Assembly: GCA_944377165.1 (NCBI GenBank)
Contig: CALWEJ010000001.1
Location: forward strand, 107,490-171,489
Direction of reading: 5' to 3'
DNA: 64,000 nt
Source: an uncultured Clostridia bacterium
GTDB lineage: Bacteria; Bacillota; Clostridia; Christensenellales; UBA1242
Position numbers and translations under genes: made by a program. Under the pieces are notes generated by a model. The model searched no databases. It was not told the DNA's origin and was given only the letters and a program-made list of their open reading frames with translations. Numbering within the stretch: the stretch's first letter is position 1; each line of letters opens with the position of its first letter. This document shows, in pieces, positions 16,856 to 25,796 of this stretch.

Positions 16856-17678
16856 TAAAAGATTGCGTAATCCTAAACAAATGTTTAGCAAAGCGCATTT
16901 CGATTACCTAAAAAAATTCCGCACAAGAAAACTACTAATAAGTTTTACTCAAATTCTAATTTTAGTTATATTCTTACTTTCTTGGGAACTATTAACTAAA
17001 TATGAAGTGGTAAGTTCTTTCTTCTTTTCCAGTCCATCTAAAATAATAAAGACAATTGGCGAACTATATTCTAGCGGAGAATTGTTCTATCACGCAAAAA
17101 TCACTTTAAGCGAAACTCTGATTGGATTTGTTATTGCTACTGGAATAGGCTTCTTGGTAGCGTTTGTGTTGTGGTATTGCGACTTCTTAAGGCGCGTGAG
17201 CGAACCTTATCTCGTCGTATTAAACTCACTACCAAAAATTGCCTTAGGCCCTATCATAATTATATGGTTCGGCGCAGGCAGTAAAGCTATTATATTTATG
17301 TGCATATTAATCATAATAATCGTCACGATAATGAATATACTAAATTCATTTACAAGTTGTGATAAACAATTAATAGCACTCGCAAAATCATTAGGCGCTA
17401 ATAAATTCCAAATATTCATAAAATTAATACTCCCCAACTCACTAAAAGACATAGTATCTACACTTAAAATCAATGTTGGTTTAAGTTGGATTGGCTCAAT
17501 AATGGGAGAATATCTAGTCAGCAAAGCAGGACTTGGATATCTATTGATATATGGCGGGCAAGTGTTTAATCTTAATTTAGTTATGACTTCGACTGTAATA
17601 CTTTGCGTACTTGCTTCCGCTATGTACTTCATCGTTGCATTATTCGAAAAACTTATGAATAAAGTTTATCATTCTTAG
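16833..17678 (+). CDS. ABC transporter permease (SsuC/TauC-like)
   Basis: About 281 residues with six hydrophobic segments and the cytoplasmic coupling loop LAKSLGANKFQIFIKLILPN (EAA motif) of the BPD inner-membrane permeases. It forms the membrane channel with the preceding ATPase. The frame is open from 16806, but the start at 16833 (MKKTINY) has an AGGAAA site and gives a normal N-terminus; it overlaps the ATPase gene by 23 bases. A hairpin terminator follows at 17741-17775. Confidence 0.88.
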   Translation: MKKTINYNKRLRNPKQMFSKAHFDYLKKFRTRKLLISFTQILILVIFLLSWELLTKYEVVSSFFFSSPSKIIKTIGELYSSGELFYHAKITLSETLIGFVIATGIGFLVAFVLWYCDFLRRVSEPYLVVLNSLPKIALGPIIIIWFGAGSKAIIFMCILIIIIVTIMNILNSFTSCDKQLIALAKSLGANKFQIFIKLILPNSLKDIVSTLKINVGLSWIGSIMGEYLVSKAGLGYLLIYGGQVFNLNLVMTSTVILCVLASAMYFIVALFEKLMNKVYHS

Positions 17679-17740
17679 CGCTTTATATAAATAAAAAAGA
17701 CGGGGTTTAGTCACTGCATTTTGAAACTAGTGTAATAATT

Positions 17741-17775
17741 AAGAGTTGAGATAGAAATATCTCAATTCTTTTTTT
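17741..17775 (+). terminator. terminator of the ABC transporter operon
   Basis: A 12-base stem (AAGAGTTGAGAT with ATCTCAATTCTT, one wobble) with a six-base loop is followed by a run of T on the plus strand. It lies about 60 bases after the permease stop codon and is the first of four hairpins in this intergenic region. Confidence 0.85.
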
Positions 17776-17778
17776 AAA

Positions 17779-17955
17779 GGCTATTTTATGCCGTGAAAGG
17801 TACTTGACAAGAGAAGAAATGAAAACACAATACAAAAAGGCAGAGAAACGGACAAACAAAGTGTGTAAGCACAAAAATCGTTTCTCTGTCTTAACCAGCA
17901 AAAGAAAAACTCATTTCAGAAACTCTTGTCAAGTACAGCATGGAATAAATTAGCC
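17779..17955. ncRNA. 177 bp rod-like inverted repeat, candidate structured RNA
   Basis: Nested arms pair along almost the whole length: GGCTA with TAGCC at the ends (17779-17783, 17951-17955), a perfect 14-base stem at 17800-17813 with 17923-17936, GAAATGA with TCATTTC (17816-17822, 17911-17917), and AAGGCAGAGAAACG with CGTTTCTCTGTCTT (17837-17850, 17879-17892; one wobble). Between them are large internal loops. Closing stem, open centre and terminal hairpin in about 180 nt recall 6S RNA, but a defective mobile element is also possible. On the minus strand TATAAT at 17961-17956 could be a -10 box. No coding frame of interest lies within. Confidence 0.45.
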
Positions 17956-17967
17956 ATTATATATACA

Positions 17968-18014
17968 GCAAAAAGCGAAAGTGTGTTTCGTTCACCAACG
18001 CTTTCGCTTTTTGT
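17968..18014. terminator. strong hairpin with T runs on both strands
   Basis: A perfect 12-base stem, AAAAAGCGAAAG (17970-17981) with CTTTCGCTTTTT (18001-18012), extends by one or two pairs. T-rich ends face outward on both strands, so it could terminate transcription in either direction, for instance of the 177 bp rod element read rightward. Confidence 0.65.
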
Positions 18015-18033
18015 CTGTTTTATTTAGTTTATA

Positions 18034-18100
18034 GGCGTGTGCTTGTCTGTTCGAGCGAAGCGAGAACACTTGTATCAAGACAAGCACACGTTTAAATGCC
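18034..18100. repeat. 13 bp inverted repeat with inner hairpin
   Basis: CGTGTGCTTGTCT (18036-18048) pairs perfectly with AGACAAGCACACG (18078-18090); inside it GTTC (18049-18052) can pair with GAAC (18064-18067) around the mirror sequence GAGCGAAGCGAG. GC content is clearly above the surroundings. No T run follows, so it is not a typical terminator. Fourth hairpin of the cluster. Confidence 0.7.
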
Positions 18101-18131
18101 ATTTAATATTTTTTAGAAATTTTTGTATATT

Positions 18132-18162
18132 TTCAACTTTTTTATAAAATATGTGCTATAAT
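18132..18162 (+). promoter_or_regulatory. extended -10 promoter of the HNH gene
   Basis: TGCTATAAT ends at 18162, giving a perfect TATAAT with a TG extension. A poor -35 (TTCAAC at 18132-18137) lies 19 bases upstream, tolerable with an extended -10. Transcription would begin near 18169, just before the AAAGGAG ribosome binding site. Confidence 0.6.
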
Positions 18163-18184
18163 ATTTCTATTAAAGGAGAAATTT

Positions 18185-19000
18185 GTGGGAATTTTTATAT
18201 TTTTAGGATTAGTGTTAATTGTTAGTACAATTTTCATCATATTCAAAGTTAGACAAAGTAAATACATTAGATACCTTTTAAATAATAGTTTTGCTTTAAA
18301 CAAATTATTAAAATTAAATGATAATTTTAAATTTGTTAATATATCAAATGACTTTTTTGACACCCACACATATGATAATGAAACATTTTTTAATAATATT
18401 TCTTGCGAAGATTACCTTATATATCAATTACAATTCAAAAAATTTGAAATAGAAAATGCAATAAAAAGCATTAAGTATAACATCACTTTATATGAAAAAT
18501 ATATTAATGAGTTAACAAAAATAAGTGATTTTGGCAAATATAAAGATGAAGAAAAATTAAATGTGGCATATTTACTAAAACTAGAAAAGAAACTATTTAA
18601 GCAAAAAGTATTAAATCCCAAAAGAGTTCTATATATACAGATTGTTTTATATTGTTCAAAAATTAATGGATATATTTATGCTAAAAAAGAACAAATCTTT
18701 ACAACAGAAGAAGTTGAAACATTAATAAAACGATTAAATAATAAAAATTATGAATTTTATAATGATAAAGGAATTTGGGCTGCATTATGTAGAGTTGAAA
18801 GAGGAAGGGTTTCAAATAAAATGAGATTCGCCATTTATAAAAGAGATGGTTATAGATGTTGTTATTGTGGAAGAAGTGAAGATGCTGATTATTTGGAAAT
18901 TGATCATATAAAACCTATCGCAAAAGGCGGGAAAAGCACATATGATAATTTACAAACGCTTTGTAGGAGATGTAACAAAAATAAAGGTGATTCATATTAA
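18185..19000 (+). CDS. membrane-anchored HNH-domain protein
   Basis: A 271-residue protein started at GTG behind an AAAGGAG site. Residues 2-22 form one transmembrane helix; residues 25-200 are helical, charged and unlike any family I know; the C-terminus is an HNH nuclease domain, with the zinc-type cysteine pairs CYCG and CRRC, the catalytic-type EIDHIKPIAKGG motif and a final NKNKGD. HNH proteins cut DNA or RNA, but a membrane-tethered form is unusual. Own promoter, own terminator, flanked by the hairpin cluster, which suggests an independently acquired unit. Defence, DNA uptake or processing roles are possible; none is shown. Confidence 0.8.
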   Translation: MGIFIFLGLVLIVSTIFIIFKVRQSKYIRYLLNNSFALNKLLKLNDNFKFVNISNDFFDTHTYDNETFFNNISCEDYLIYQLQFKKFEIENAIKSIKYNITLYEKYINELTKISDFGKYKDEEKLNVAYLLKLEKKLFKQKVLNPKRVLYIQIVLYCSKINGYIYAKKEQIFTTEEVETLIKRLNNKNYEFYNDKGIWAALCRVERGRVSNKMRFAIYKRDGYRCCYCGRSEDADYLEIDHIKPIAKGGKSTYDNLQTLCRRCNKNKGDSY

Positions 19001-19006
19001 TTTATA

Positions 19007-19037
19007 AAAAAGACTAAGTAAAAAACTTAGTCTTTTT
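19007..19037 (+). terminator. terminator of the HNH gene
   Basis: A perfect 13-base stem, AAAAAGACTAAGT with ACTTAGTCTTTTT, around a five-base loop directly after the stop codon. The T runs on both strands could also stop leftward transcription. Confidence 0.9.
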
Positions 19038-19262
19038 CGCTAGTTTCAAAAGTGTTAGCCCTTATATCTCGTCTTTTTTTATGAATTAAAAATATTAAAA
19101 TTAAAAGAAATACCATATCTCATAATGATTTTATTTTTATATCACAATAACTTAATAAAACTTAATAAAAAGATTAATTAAAGATTTTTAAATACATAAT
19201 AACTTTTTACTAATCACTATATAAATGTGTTTTATGTCTTTGTAAGTGTTATTTATAGACTG

Positions 19263-19661
19263 TTAATTTAGACCGATATTGCTAACTCTATCTTTATCTC
19301 TTATTAGATAGACCGCTTCTAATTTCTTTAAACCGACAAATGAAACTAATACACTATCCGCGCTTAAATCTACCCTTTTACCGCAACTTGACAAGTACAT
19401 AATGTTTTCTAATAATTCAGGGTGACTTAACATTGTATCAATAATTTGGTCAATTTCAAAATCTAAATAATGATGCAAAACAAAGGCAATCTGATGCAAG
19501 TCATTCCTTGCAAATTCACAAAAATCACTATAGTTAAGACCATAATCTTTAACGATGACTTTAGCCGTTTCTAAAAATTTTATATGATTACGCTCCTTTG
19601 CTCGTGATTTGCAAAGAAGTTTACGTCCTTCTAATTTAGTATCTAATTTTGTTTTTTTCAT
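19263..19661 (-). CDS. unknown basic/helical protein
   Basis: About 132 residues from the chosen start, with a lysine- and arginine-rich N-terminus (MKKTKLDTKLEGRKLL) and a helical body containing FARNDLHQIAFVLHHYLDFEIDQI. The site GGAGG lies six bases before ATG at 19661; an ATG one codon earlier is the alternative. No family recognised; no membrane segment. It lies alone downstream of ftsZ on the same strand. Confidence 0.65.
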   Translation of the reverse strand: MKKTKLDTKLEGRKLLCKSRAKERNHIKFLETAKVIVKDYGLNYSDFCEFARNDLHQIAFVLHHYLDFEIDQIIDTMLSHPELLENIMYLSSCGKRVDLSADSVLVSFVGLKKLEAVYLIRDKDRVSNIGLN

Positions 19662-19764
19662 CATCTTCCTCCAGCGAGAGTTATTATAATTCACAATTAG
19701 ATACTTGTCAATATCAAATTAATAATTGATTAGTTATTGTAAATTCTATCTAATCTCTAATTTA

Positions 19765-20952
19765 TTATTTTCTAAGTTTTCTTAGGAAAGGTGGTAAATC
19801 GTCATCATCTAAAAATGGTTTCTTTGCTTTGATAGATATATCTTCCACTTTATCTGTAGATTGTTCTTCCTTTTGTGGTTCTACATTAGGTTGTTCCATT
19901 TCTAAATCTGGCTCTGGATTTTCCTTAATTTCTTCTTGATTATTTGCAACGAAAGGTTTAAAGTCCGCACGATTGTCTTTAAATTCTGGAGTTAAAGTAT
20001 TTTCTTTTTTATTATCATCAAATCCTGTAGCAATAACTGTAATTGCTGTTTCTCCATTCATATCATTATTAATTCTTGCGCCAAATATAACATTACAATT
20101 CTTGTCTGCAACATCACGCACTAAATCAACTGCTTCATACACTTCAGACAATGTAATATCACGTCCACCTGTCACGTTTATCAATATACCAGTAGCACCT
20201 TCAATACTCGTTTCTAATAATTGACTAGTGACGGCTTGTCTAACTGCTTCAATCGTTTTGTTAGCGCCTCTACCTTTACCTACACCCATATGTGCAATGC
20301 CTTTACCTTTCATAATTGTTGAAACATCGGCGAAGTCTAAGTTAATAAGTCCCGGTACTGCGATAAGTTCGCTTACACCTTGAATTGCTTGTCTAAGCAC
20401 ATCGTCAGCATATCTAAATGCGTCCATAAATGGAACGTCTTTCTTTAAAATAGTATATAATTTTTCGTTAGGTATTATAACTAGCGAATCAACGTACTTT
20501 TTCATTTCCTCAATGCCTTGATCTGCATTTGATGCACGTTTAGGCCCTTCGAATCTAAAAGGTTTAGTCACAACACCGATTGTTAAAATTCCCATTTCTT
20601 TCGCAAGTCTAGCAATAACTGGCGCAGCTCCATTACCTGTTCCGCCACCCATACCTGTAGTGATAAACAAAAGATTAGTCCCAGCTAGCATCTTTTTCAA
20701 TTCTTCTTGACTTTCTTCAGCGGCAGCTTTACCTACTTCAGGATTGGCGCCTGCGCCTAGACCTTTAGTTAGTTGCTCTCCTATCTGAATTATTTCATCT
20801 GCGTTTGACATCATCAAGTCTTGTTTATCAGTATTAACTGCAACAAAATGTACACCAGTGATTCCCGCTGCAACCATACGATTAACAGCATTATTACCGC
20901 CACCGCCTACTCCGACAACTTTAATATTACATATTGTGTTTTGTAAATCCAT
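19765..20952 (-). CDS. ftsZ: cell division GTPase FtsZ
   Basis: A 395-residue tubulin homologue that polymerises into the Z ring. The tubulin signature GGGTGNG lies near residue 105, the N-terminal [11 protein letters not shown] and the T7-loop region [11 protein letters not shown] are present, and the C-terminus has the linker followed by the conserved tail [12 protein letters not shown], which binds FtsA or SepF. It lies 10 bases downstream of ftsA as usual and closes the minus-strand arm of the dcw cluster. Confidence 0.98.
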   Translation of the reverse strand: MDLQNTICNIKVVGVGGGGNNAVNRMVAAGITGVHFVAVNTDKQDLMMSNADEIIQIGEQLTKGLGAGANPEVGKAAAEESQEELKKMLAGTNLLFITTGMGGGTGNGAAPVIARLAKEMGILTIGVVTKPFRFEGPKRASNADQGIEEMKKYVDSLVIIPNEKLYTILKKDVPFMDAFRYADDVLRQAIQGVSELIAVPGLINLDFADVSTIMKGKGIAHMGVGKGRGANKTIEAVRQAVTSQLLETSIEGATGILINVTGGRDITLSEVYEAVDLVRDVADKNCNVIFGARINNDMNGETAITVIATGFDDNKKENTLTPEFKDNRADFKPFVANNQEEIKENPEPDLEMEQPNVEPQKEEQSTDKVEDISIKAKKPFLDDDDLPPFLRKLRK

Positions 20953-20962
20953 AAATAACCTC

Positions 20963-22084
20963 CTAAATAACCACCTGCGACAATTCTACTAAACCAGTCT
21001 GTGAAGTTTGGAACTTGTCTAAAGTTGTATCAAATTGATTTTTAAATTCATACACGTCAAGTCCAGTCACATCTTTAAAAATGTTCTTTACTCCTTTAAA
21101 GTTTGCAATTCCGTCCCCAGTAAGATATATATCAATATCTTTGAAGACATCATCTATTGATAGCATATCGCCTATAGACTTTGCTATAATTTCAATCCTA
21201 CTTTTTACGATTTGATTAGTAATATTGATAGGTGCTTTAATTAAACTACCTTTAGAACATATTTCATAATATTCATTTTTGTTAGTTTCAATCGTCAATA
21301 TTACTTTGCGCTTAATCAGTTCAGAATCTTTAAAACTTAAACCTAAAATTTGCATAATATCGCTTGATATATGTCCGCCACCAATCGGCAAAGTACTTAA
21401 GAATGCTAACCCTTCACCTTTGTAAACACAAATACTCGTAGAAATGTGCCCAACATCTACTACTGCAATAGGACGTTTCACGTCGAATTGTTTAGCGCAG
21501 ACCATTGCTTGACCTAATGCCGTAGATAAGAACTCAAAATTGTTTACGCCAGCAGTTTTTAAATTCTCAGTTATTATATTTAAGAATGATTTATTAACTA
21601 ATATATAACTTGCATCTAAAGTTAAAGTCCTGGTTTTCTTACCTAACGGTGATAATGTCTTCAAATTGTCGTCTAATATAAATTGCATTGGACTATAATT
21701 TATTACTGAATATTCTTCGCTATCTCCGAAATCAGCATTGACGTTATACAAATCTAAAATGTCGTTTTGACTAATTTTATGTAAATCAACGAATGAGCGC
21801 GAAATACGTTTGCATACGCATTTACAAAATTCGCTCGGCGCTCCCACAAGAATTTTTGTGATAGGCTTACGCAACTTATTCGACATCTTACCAATTAATT
21901 GTGATAACGTATCTGCTAAGTCGTCTAGTGACAAAAACTCTCCGTCCATATATCCGTCGTACAAAATGTCTTCCTTCGTGACTATATGTACTTTACCAGC
22001 AAAACGCGATATGGCGAGTAATGTTAATTTAGATGACCCTATATCTAGTATATAGTTTAATTTATTTAGCAATTTTACCCCCAC
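20963..22084 (-). CDS. ftsA: FtsA-like cell division ATPase, divergent and short
   Basis: An actin-fold protein of about 370 residues upstream of ftsZ. Phosphate-1 motif [13 protein letters not shown] at the N-terminus, the SHS2-type insertion (domain 1C) around residues 80-160, phosphate-2 [12 protein letters not shown], and the adenosine-motif [10 protein letters not shown]. FtsA normally tethers FtsZ to the membrane by a C-terminal amphipathic helix; here the protein ends at [10 protein letters not shown] and no such helix is visible. GTG at 22084 has no ribosome binding site upstream; GGGGGT before TTG at 22072 fits better, so the true start may be four codons in. Confidence 0.85.
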   Translation of the reverse strand: MGVKLLNKLNYILDIGSSKLTLLAISRFAGKVHIVTKEDILYDGYMDGEFLSLDDLADTLSQLIGKMSNKLRKPITKILVGAPSEFCKCVCKRISRSFVDLHKISQNDILDLYNVNADFGDSEEYSVINYSPMQFILDDNLKTLSPLGKKTRTLTLDASYILVNKSFLNIITENLKTAGVNNFEFLSTALGQAMVCAKQFDVKRPIAVVDVGHISTSICVYKGEGLAFLSTLPIGGGHISSDIMQILGLSFKDSELIKRKVILTIETNKNEYYEICSKGSLIKAPINITNQIVKSRIEIIAKSIGDMLSIDDVFKDIDIYLTGDGIANFKGVKNIFKDVTGLDVYEFKNQFDTTLDKFQTSQTGLVELSQVVI

Positions 22085-22304
22085 AAAACTATTATAATTG
22101 TATATTTTTTGATATTTTTAGTCAAATGTTTTAATTATAAATTAAAATATTTTATAGTGTTTTAGTTAAATTTTATATTTGTTATTTAGAATAACACAAT
22201 ATGTAGTATATGGTATTTATTAAGTACACAAATGATTTTTCCCTAATAAAAAAATATACAATATCTTGTGGCTATATTTTATTGTTGACATATGGTTTAT
22301 TTAT
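22085..22304. other. intergenic region between ftsQ and ftsA
   Basis: About 220 AT-rich bases after the ftsQ terminator. A promoter for ftsA-ftsZ on the minus strand must lie here, but I cannot fix a single convincing -35/-10 pair. No reading frame or RNA fold is evident. Confidence 0.4.
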
Positions 22305-22328
22305 ATAAAAAAGGTAGGTGACTCCTAC
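22305..22328 (-). terminator. terminator after ftsQ
   Basis: GGTAGG and CCTACC (22313-22328) form a six-base stem, followed on the minus strand by six T residues. It lies just after the ftsQ stop codon, so part of the transcription from murA-ftsQ should end here before ftsA. Confidence 0.75.
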
Positions 22329-22332
22329 CAAA

Positions 22333-23139
22333 TTATGCTTGATAACCAATTATTTCCAAGCCTTCACTATCGAATAAATATTTTATTGTTCCGTGAGTAT
22401 TATCGCCGTTTGCAATCTCTCCTAGTGCAAGTTTGTTGTATATAACAAAACAAACATTAATTTTATAATTTATATTTTCGTTTGGTTTACCGATTTTAAT
22501 TACAACACCTGCTCTAGTATTAATAGTTAAAACGTCATAACCTACATCGGTTAATTCAATGCTGTCGATTATCTCTTTTATATCATCGCGGTCAGCATTC
22601 TCTCCTTCAATAGTATCTACTTGCGTAAACATTGCTGTAAAAAGGTTGTCTGTTAAACTAGAAAAATCTGTTGTTCCAATAAATTCTCCAACTTTAGCGG
22701 TAGAATTAATTTCTAAACCGTTGTTTATTTTAATGAGCTTTTGAATAGAACTATCCTCTTTCGTCACTTCAAGAATCTTTAACTCTTCATCTAAAATGTA
22801 ATAATTATCATTTTGTATTGAATAATACATTGCTATTCTTAAGCGAATACGTATTTCTATAGCAATAACACTAGTGGTTTTAATTTGAACTACCTTAATT
22901 TCTGGATATGTAGTTTCTATTCTATCTATTGCGCTCTGTTTGTCCAATGCAAATATAGATTTTCCGTTTTTTAACTTTGCCGTATCTATGATTTCTTGCG
23001 ATGAATAAGGAATAGATGCACCATCGACAATTACAACGTTTTGCTTTCTCAAACAAAATACAGCGCCAAACAAAAGTATTATCAGCGCTAAAACTGATAA
23101 TAATACAGTCGTTAAGATTATAAATTTCTTTTTACTCAT
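22333..23139 (-). CDS. ftsQ: cell division protein FtsQ/DivIB
   Basis: A 268-residue bitopic protein with a short cytoplasmic tail (MSKKK), one transmembrane helix at about 6-30, then a POTRA-type domain (KNGKSIFALDKQSAIDRI, then YPEIKVVQI) and the beta domain. In the divisome it links FtsL and FtsB to other proteins. Sequence is only weakly conserved in this family; the location downstream of murA (4-base overlap) and upstream of ftsA makes the call firm. Confidence 0.85.
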   Translation of the reverse strand: MSKKKFIILTTVLLSVLALIILLFGAVFCLRKQNVVIVDGASIPYSSQEIIDTAKLKNGKSIFALDKQSAIDRIETTYPEIKVVQIKTTSVIAIEIRIRLRIAMYYSIQNDNYYILDEELKILEVTKEDSSIQKLIKINNGLEINSTAKVGEFIGTTDFSSLTDNLFTAMFTQVDTIEGENADRDDIKEIIDSIELTDVGYDVLTINTRAGVVIKIGKPNENINYKINVCFVIYNKLALGEIANGDNTHGTIKYLFDSEGLEIIGYQA

Positions 23140-24407
23140 CGTATGCGTTTTATGTCTGCACCTAGTTTGCTTAGACTATTTTCTAAATATTCATATCCCC
23201 TATCTATGTAATGAACATTGTTGACTATTGTTTCGCCTTTAGCCACTAACCCCGCCAGAACTAAACTTGCTCCACCGCGTAAATCTTGTGAATTGACTTC
23301 ACTGCCGTGTAATTCTTTTACTCCGTTAACAATTACATTACTAGATGAAATAATGTCAATATTCGCACATAATGATTTTAACTCATTCGCCGTATTAAAT
23401 CGATTGCTGAATATATTTTCTTTTATGCTAGTGCGCCCTGAAGCGGTTGTGCTAAGAGCAAGTATCATTGACTGCAAATCGGTAGGGAACTTAGGATAAT
23501 ATCCAGTAGATAACTTACTTATAGAATTTAGTCTAGAATCACTCCTAATATGAATTATATCACTATTCGACTTAATTTGACAACCCATTTTAATAAGTTT
23601 TTTTATTAAACTATGATTATGTTCGGGAATAGCATTTAATAAGGTGACATCACCGCCACACATAGCCGTCGCGCACATAATCGTTCCAGCCACTATTCTA
23701 TCACTAATAGGCTTGTATCGTATGCCGTCGAGCCTATCTACACCATATATAGTTATTTTTTTTGAACCAGCGCCATATATTTTTGCGCCCATTGATGCCA
23801 AAAAATTGCATAAATCTACAATCTCAGGTTCGCGCGCAGGGTTTAATATCGTAGTTTTACCACGTCTTAAGCAGGCAAATTCGATTATATTCTCGGTTGC
23901 TCCTACACTCGGAATTTTTAATTTTATCTTTGTAGGACAAAATTTTTCGACTCTAAAATGTATCTCATCTCCCTCTTGTTCGACTCTTACACCTAACTTT
24001 TTAAACGCGTCAATATGTATATCAATAGGACGATTTCCGATATTGCAACCGCCCGGCATACTTATGCAAGCATTATCAAAACGTGCAAGCATAGCGCCCA
24101 AAAGAAAAACCGATGAGCGCATAGTTCTACTAAGTTTACAATCAATTTTTATATCTCCTATTGTTCGTGGGTCAATAGTCACATTCGAATTTGCAACGTT
24201 TATCTTAGCGCCTAATTTATCTAAAATTCTTAGCATATTATCGCAATCTAATATGTCAGGCACTTTTTCTATCGTCACAGGTGAACTAGCCATTATGCTA
24301 GCGGACAATATAGGTAGGACTGCATTTTTAGACGTCTGAATTTCGATAGTACCATTTAAACGATTTCCTCCGTGAATAAAAAATTTGTCAACAAAACTAC
24401 TTCTCAT
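23136..24407 (-). CDS. murA: UDP-N-acetylglucosamine 1-carboxyvinyltransferase
   Basis: A 423-residue EPSP-synthase fold enzyme making UDP-GlcNAc-enolpyruvate from phosphoenolpyruvate, the first committed step of peptidoglycan synthesis. Evidence: the N-terminal GGNRLNGTIEIQTSKNAVLP, the catalytic loop MPGGCNIGNRPIDIH with the Cys targeted by fosfomycin, and the C-terminal DLRGGASLVLAGL. It overlaps ftsQ by four bases. The intact GNAT gene lies directly upstream. Confidence 0.97.
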   Translation of the reverse strand: MRSSFVDKFFIHGGNRLNGTIEIQTSKNAVLPILSASIMASSPVTIEKVPDILDCDNMLRILDKLGAKINVANSNVTIDPRTIGDIKIDCKLSRTMRSSVFLLGAMLARFDNACISMPGGCNIGNRPIDIHIDAFKKLGVRVEQEGDEIHFRVEKFCPTKIKLKIPSVGATENIIEFACLRRGKTTILNPAREPEIVDLCNFLASMGAKIYGAGSKKITIYGVDRLDGIRYKPISDRIVAGTIMCATAMCGGDVTLLNAIPEHNHSLIKKLIKMGCQIKSNSDIIHIRSDSRLNSISKLSTGYYPKFPTDLQSMILALSTTASGRTSIKENIFSNRFNTANELKSLCANIDIISSSNVIVNGVKELHGSEVNSQDLRGGASLVLAGLVAKGETIVNNVHYIDRGYEYLENSLSKLGADIKRIR

Positions 24408-24449
24408 ATTACATTGTATGAAAATTTATTGTTTGCCGACAAAATTTAT

Positions 24450-24995
24450 TTAAATATTAAACTCTCTTTTTAGAAGCCCATAATGAAGCACGTCATAAAT
24501 TTTACTTTCTTTTATGCGACATTCTCTTTCTCTCCCCTCAAGTTGAAATCTTAACTGCTCCGCTAATTTTATGCTCGAAATATTTTCGTCCCAAATACTA
24601 ACTGCAATCTTATTCATATTTAAATTGTTAAATATATAATTGATAAAAGCTTTTGATGCTTCTAATGCATACCCGTGCTTTTGGTAATTTAAATTTAAAC
24701 CCCAACCTATTTCACAACATTTATTTCGTGTAGATAGTTTACTTATATTTAAACTACCTATGATTTGTCCATTTTCTTTTAATGCAATTGCCCAAATTAA
24801 AGTTTGATTTTGTTGTCCATACTTGTCAATATAATTGTATAATATATTTTTAGATTCCTCCTTCGATTTAACATCTCCAGATATGAAATCAAAATATGAT
24901 TTTTGCGCATTCCACTCAATAAAACTATCCAAATCTGTTTTTACAAATTTTCTTAACACTAAGCGTTCAGTTTTAATTTCATCTATACTTATCAT
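24450..24995 (-). CDS. GNAT-family N-acetyltransferase (RimJ/RimL-like)
   Basis: A 181-residue RimJ/RimL-type acetyltransferase using acetyl-CoA. Visible: the N-terminal TERLVLRKFVKTDLDSFIEW, IGSLNIS in the beta-4 region, the acetyl-CoA loop region HGYALEASKAFINYIF, and the closing LEGRERECRIKESKIYDVLHYGLL. The substrate (protein N-terminus, antibiotic or sugar) is unknown. It is a paralogue of the broken gene just upstream. The pair stands where murG and murC are normally found between ftsW and murA. Confidence 0.88.
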   Translation of the reverse strand: MISIDEIKTERLVLRKFVKTDLDSFIEWNAQKSYFDFISGDVKSKEESKNILYNYIDKYGQQNQTLIWAIALKENGQIIGSLNISKLSTRNKCCEIGWGLNLNYQKHGYALEASKAFINYIFNNLNMNKIAVSIWDENISSIKLAEQLRFQLEGRERECRIKESKIYDVLHYGLLKREFNI

Positions 24996-25109
24996 TATTT
25001 ATCCTTATCACAAATTAACAAAACATTTACATTTTAATTAAAAAATCATTTAAATAAAATAAAATTAACTTTTAGATTATTAATGTACTTACTGATAATT
25101 CTTGCAAAA

Positions 25110-25681
25110 TTATTTTGTTGATATTATACTATTTTTATTTTTTAAATTCTCCCAATCTTCCCTGAAAAGTCCATAATGATAGACATCAAAAAATTTGTCA
25201 TTTTTAACTCTTGCTTGTCTTTCCACTCCTTCTTGTATAAATCCAAGCTTATTTGCTAAATTCTGACTAGCTATATTTCCATCCCAAACTGCTAAATCTA
25301 TCCTATTTATATCCGTTGTACTAAAAATAAAATCAATTATATAACTTGACACTTCAAACGCAAAACCTTGTCTTTGAAATTTTTTATTTATTCCATATGC
25401 AAGACTACAAGATTTACAAATATCATTATATCCATTTAAGAAATAGTCCCAATTAATTTATTATTGAAATATATTCCCCACATAAGAAAAGGTTTATCTT
25501 TGTTGTTATATCTTTCTATTATATTTTCAAGTTTCTCTTTACACTTTTGACTTGTCATTGGACTACCGGGCTGAAATTCATAATAATTTGGATCTCCCTT
25601 ATACTCAATAAAATCATCTAAATCACGCATCGTCATTTTCTTTAATGTTAATCTTTTAGTCTTTAAATATTTTGTTTCCAT
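25110..25681 (-). pseudogene. GNAT acetyltransferase broken by a one-base frameshift
   Basis: The first 81 codons (25681-25436) read METKYLKTKRLTLKK to IGTIS and then hit a stop. From there the next frame continues the family pattern without a gap (LNGYNDICK, then GINKKFQRQGFAFE) to the end at 25110. Adding one base near 25434-25437 restores a full-length protein of about 190 residues that parallels the intact neighbour. The second part contains QRQGFAFE, the acetyl-CoA loop. Either a recent inactivation or a sequencing error; programmed frameshifting is unlikely, since no slippery site and structure are evident. Confidence 0.85.
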
Positions 25682-25796
25682 ATCAGTCCTTTATTATTTA
25701 TTATTTAATTAAAATTTTCTAACTTAATAAATATTACGAAAATTGTTTGTTATTAATATATTTATTATATAATATAAAAACAAAAAATCAATTAAT

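Noticed and set aside
17707-17901. 64-residue minus-strand reading frame in the hairpin cluster
   Set aside because: It lies wholly inside two inverted repeats, has no good ribosome binding site and no protein-like composition; better explained as structured non-coding DNA.
18034-18100. tRNA or attC-like site in the fourth hairpin
   Set aside because: No anticodon arm or TPsiC-type motif and no integron integrase; the arms form one simple stem.
23644-24339. Long plus-strand frame (231 codons) opposite murA
   Set aside because: Pure shadow of murA: no start signal, no family similarity, and murA is certain.
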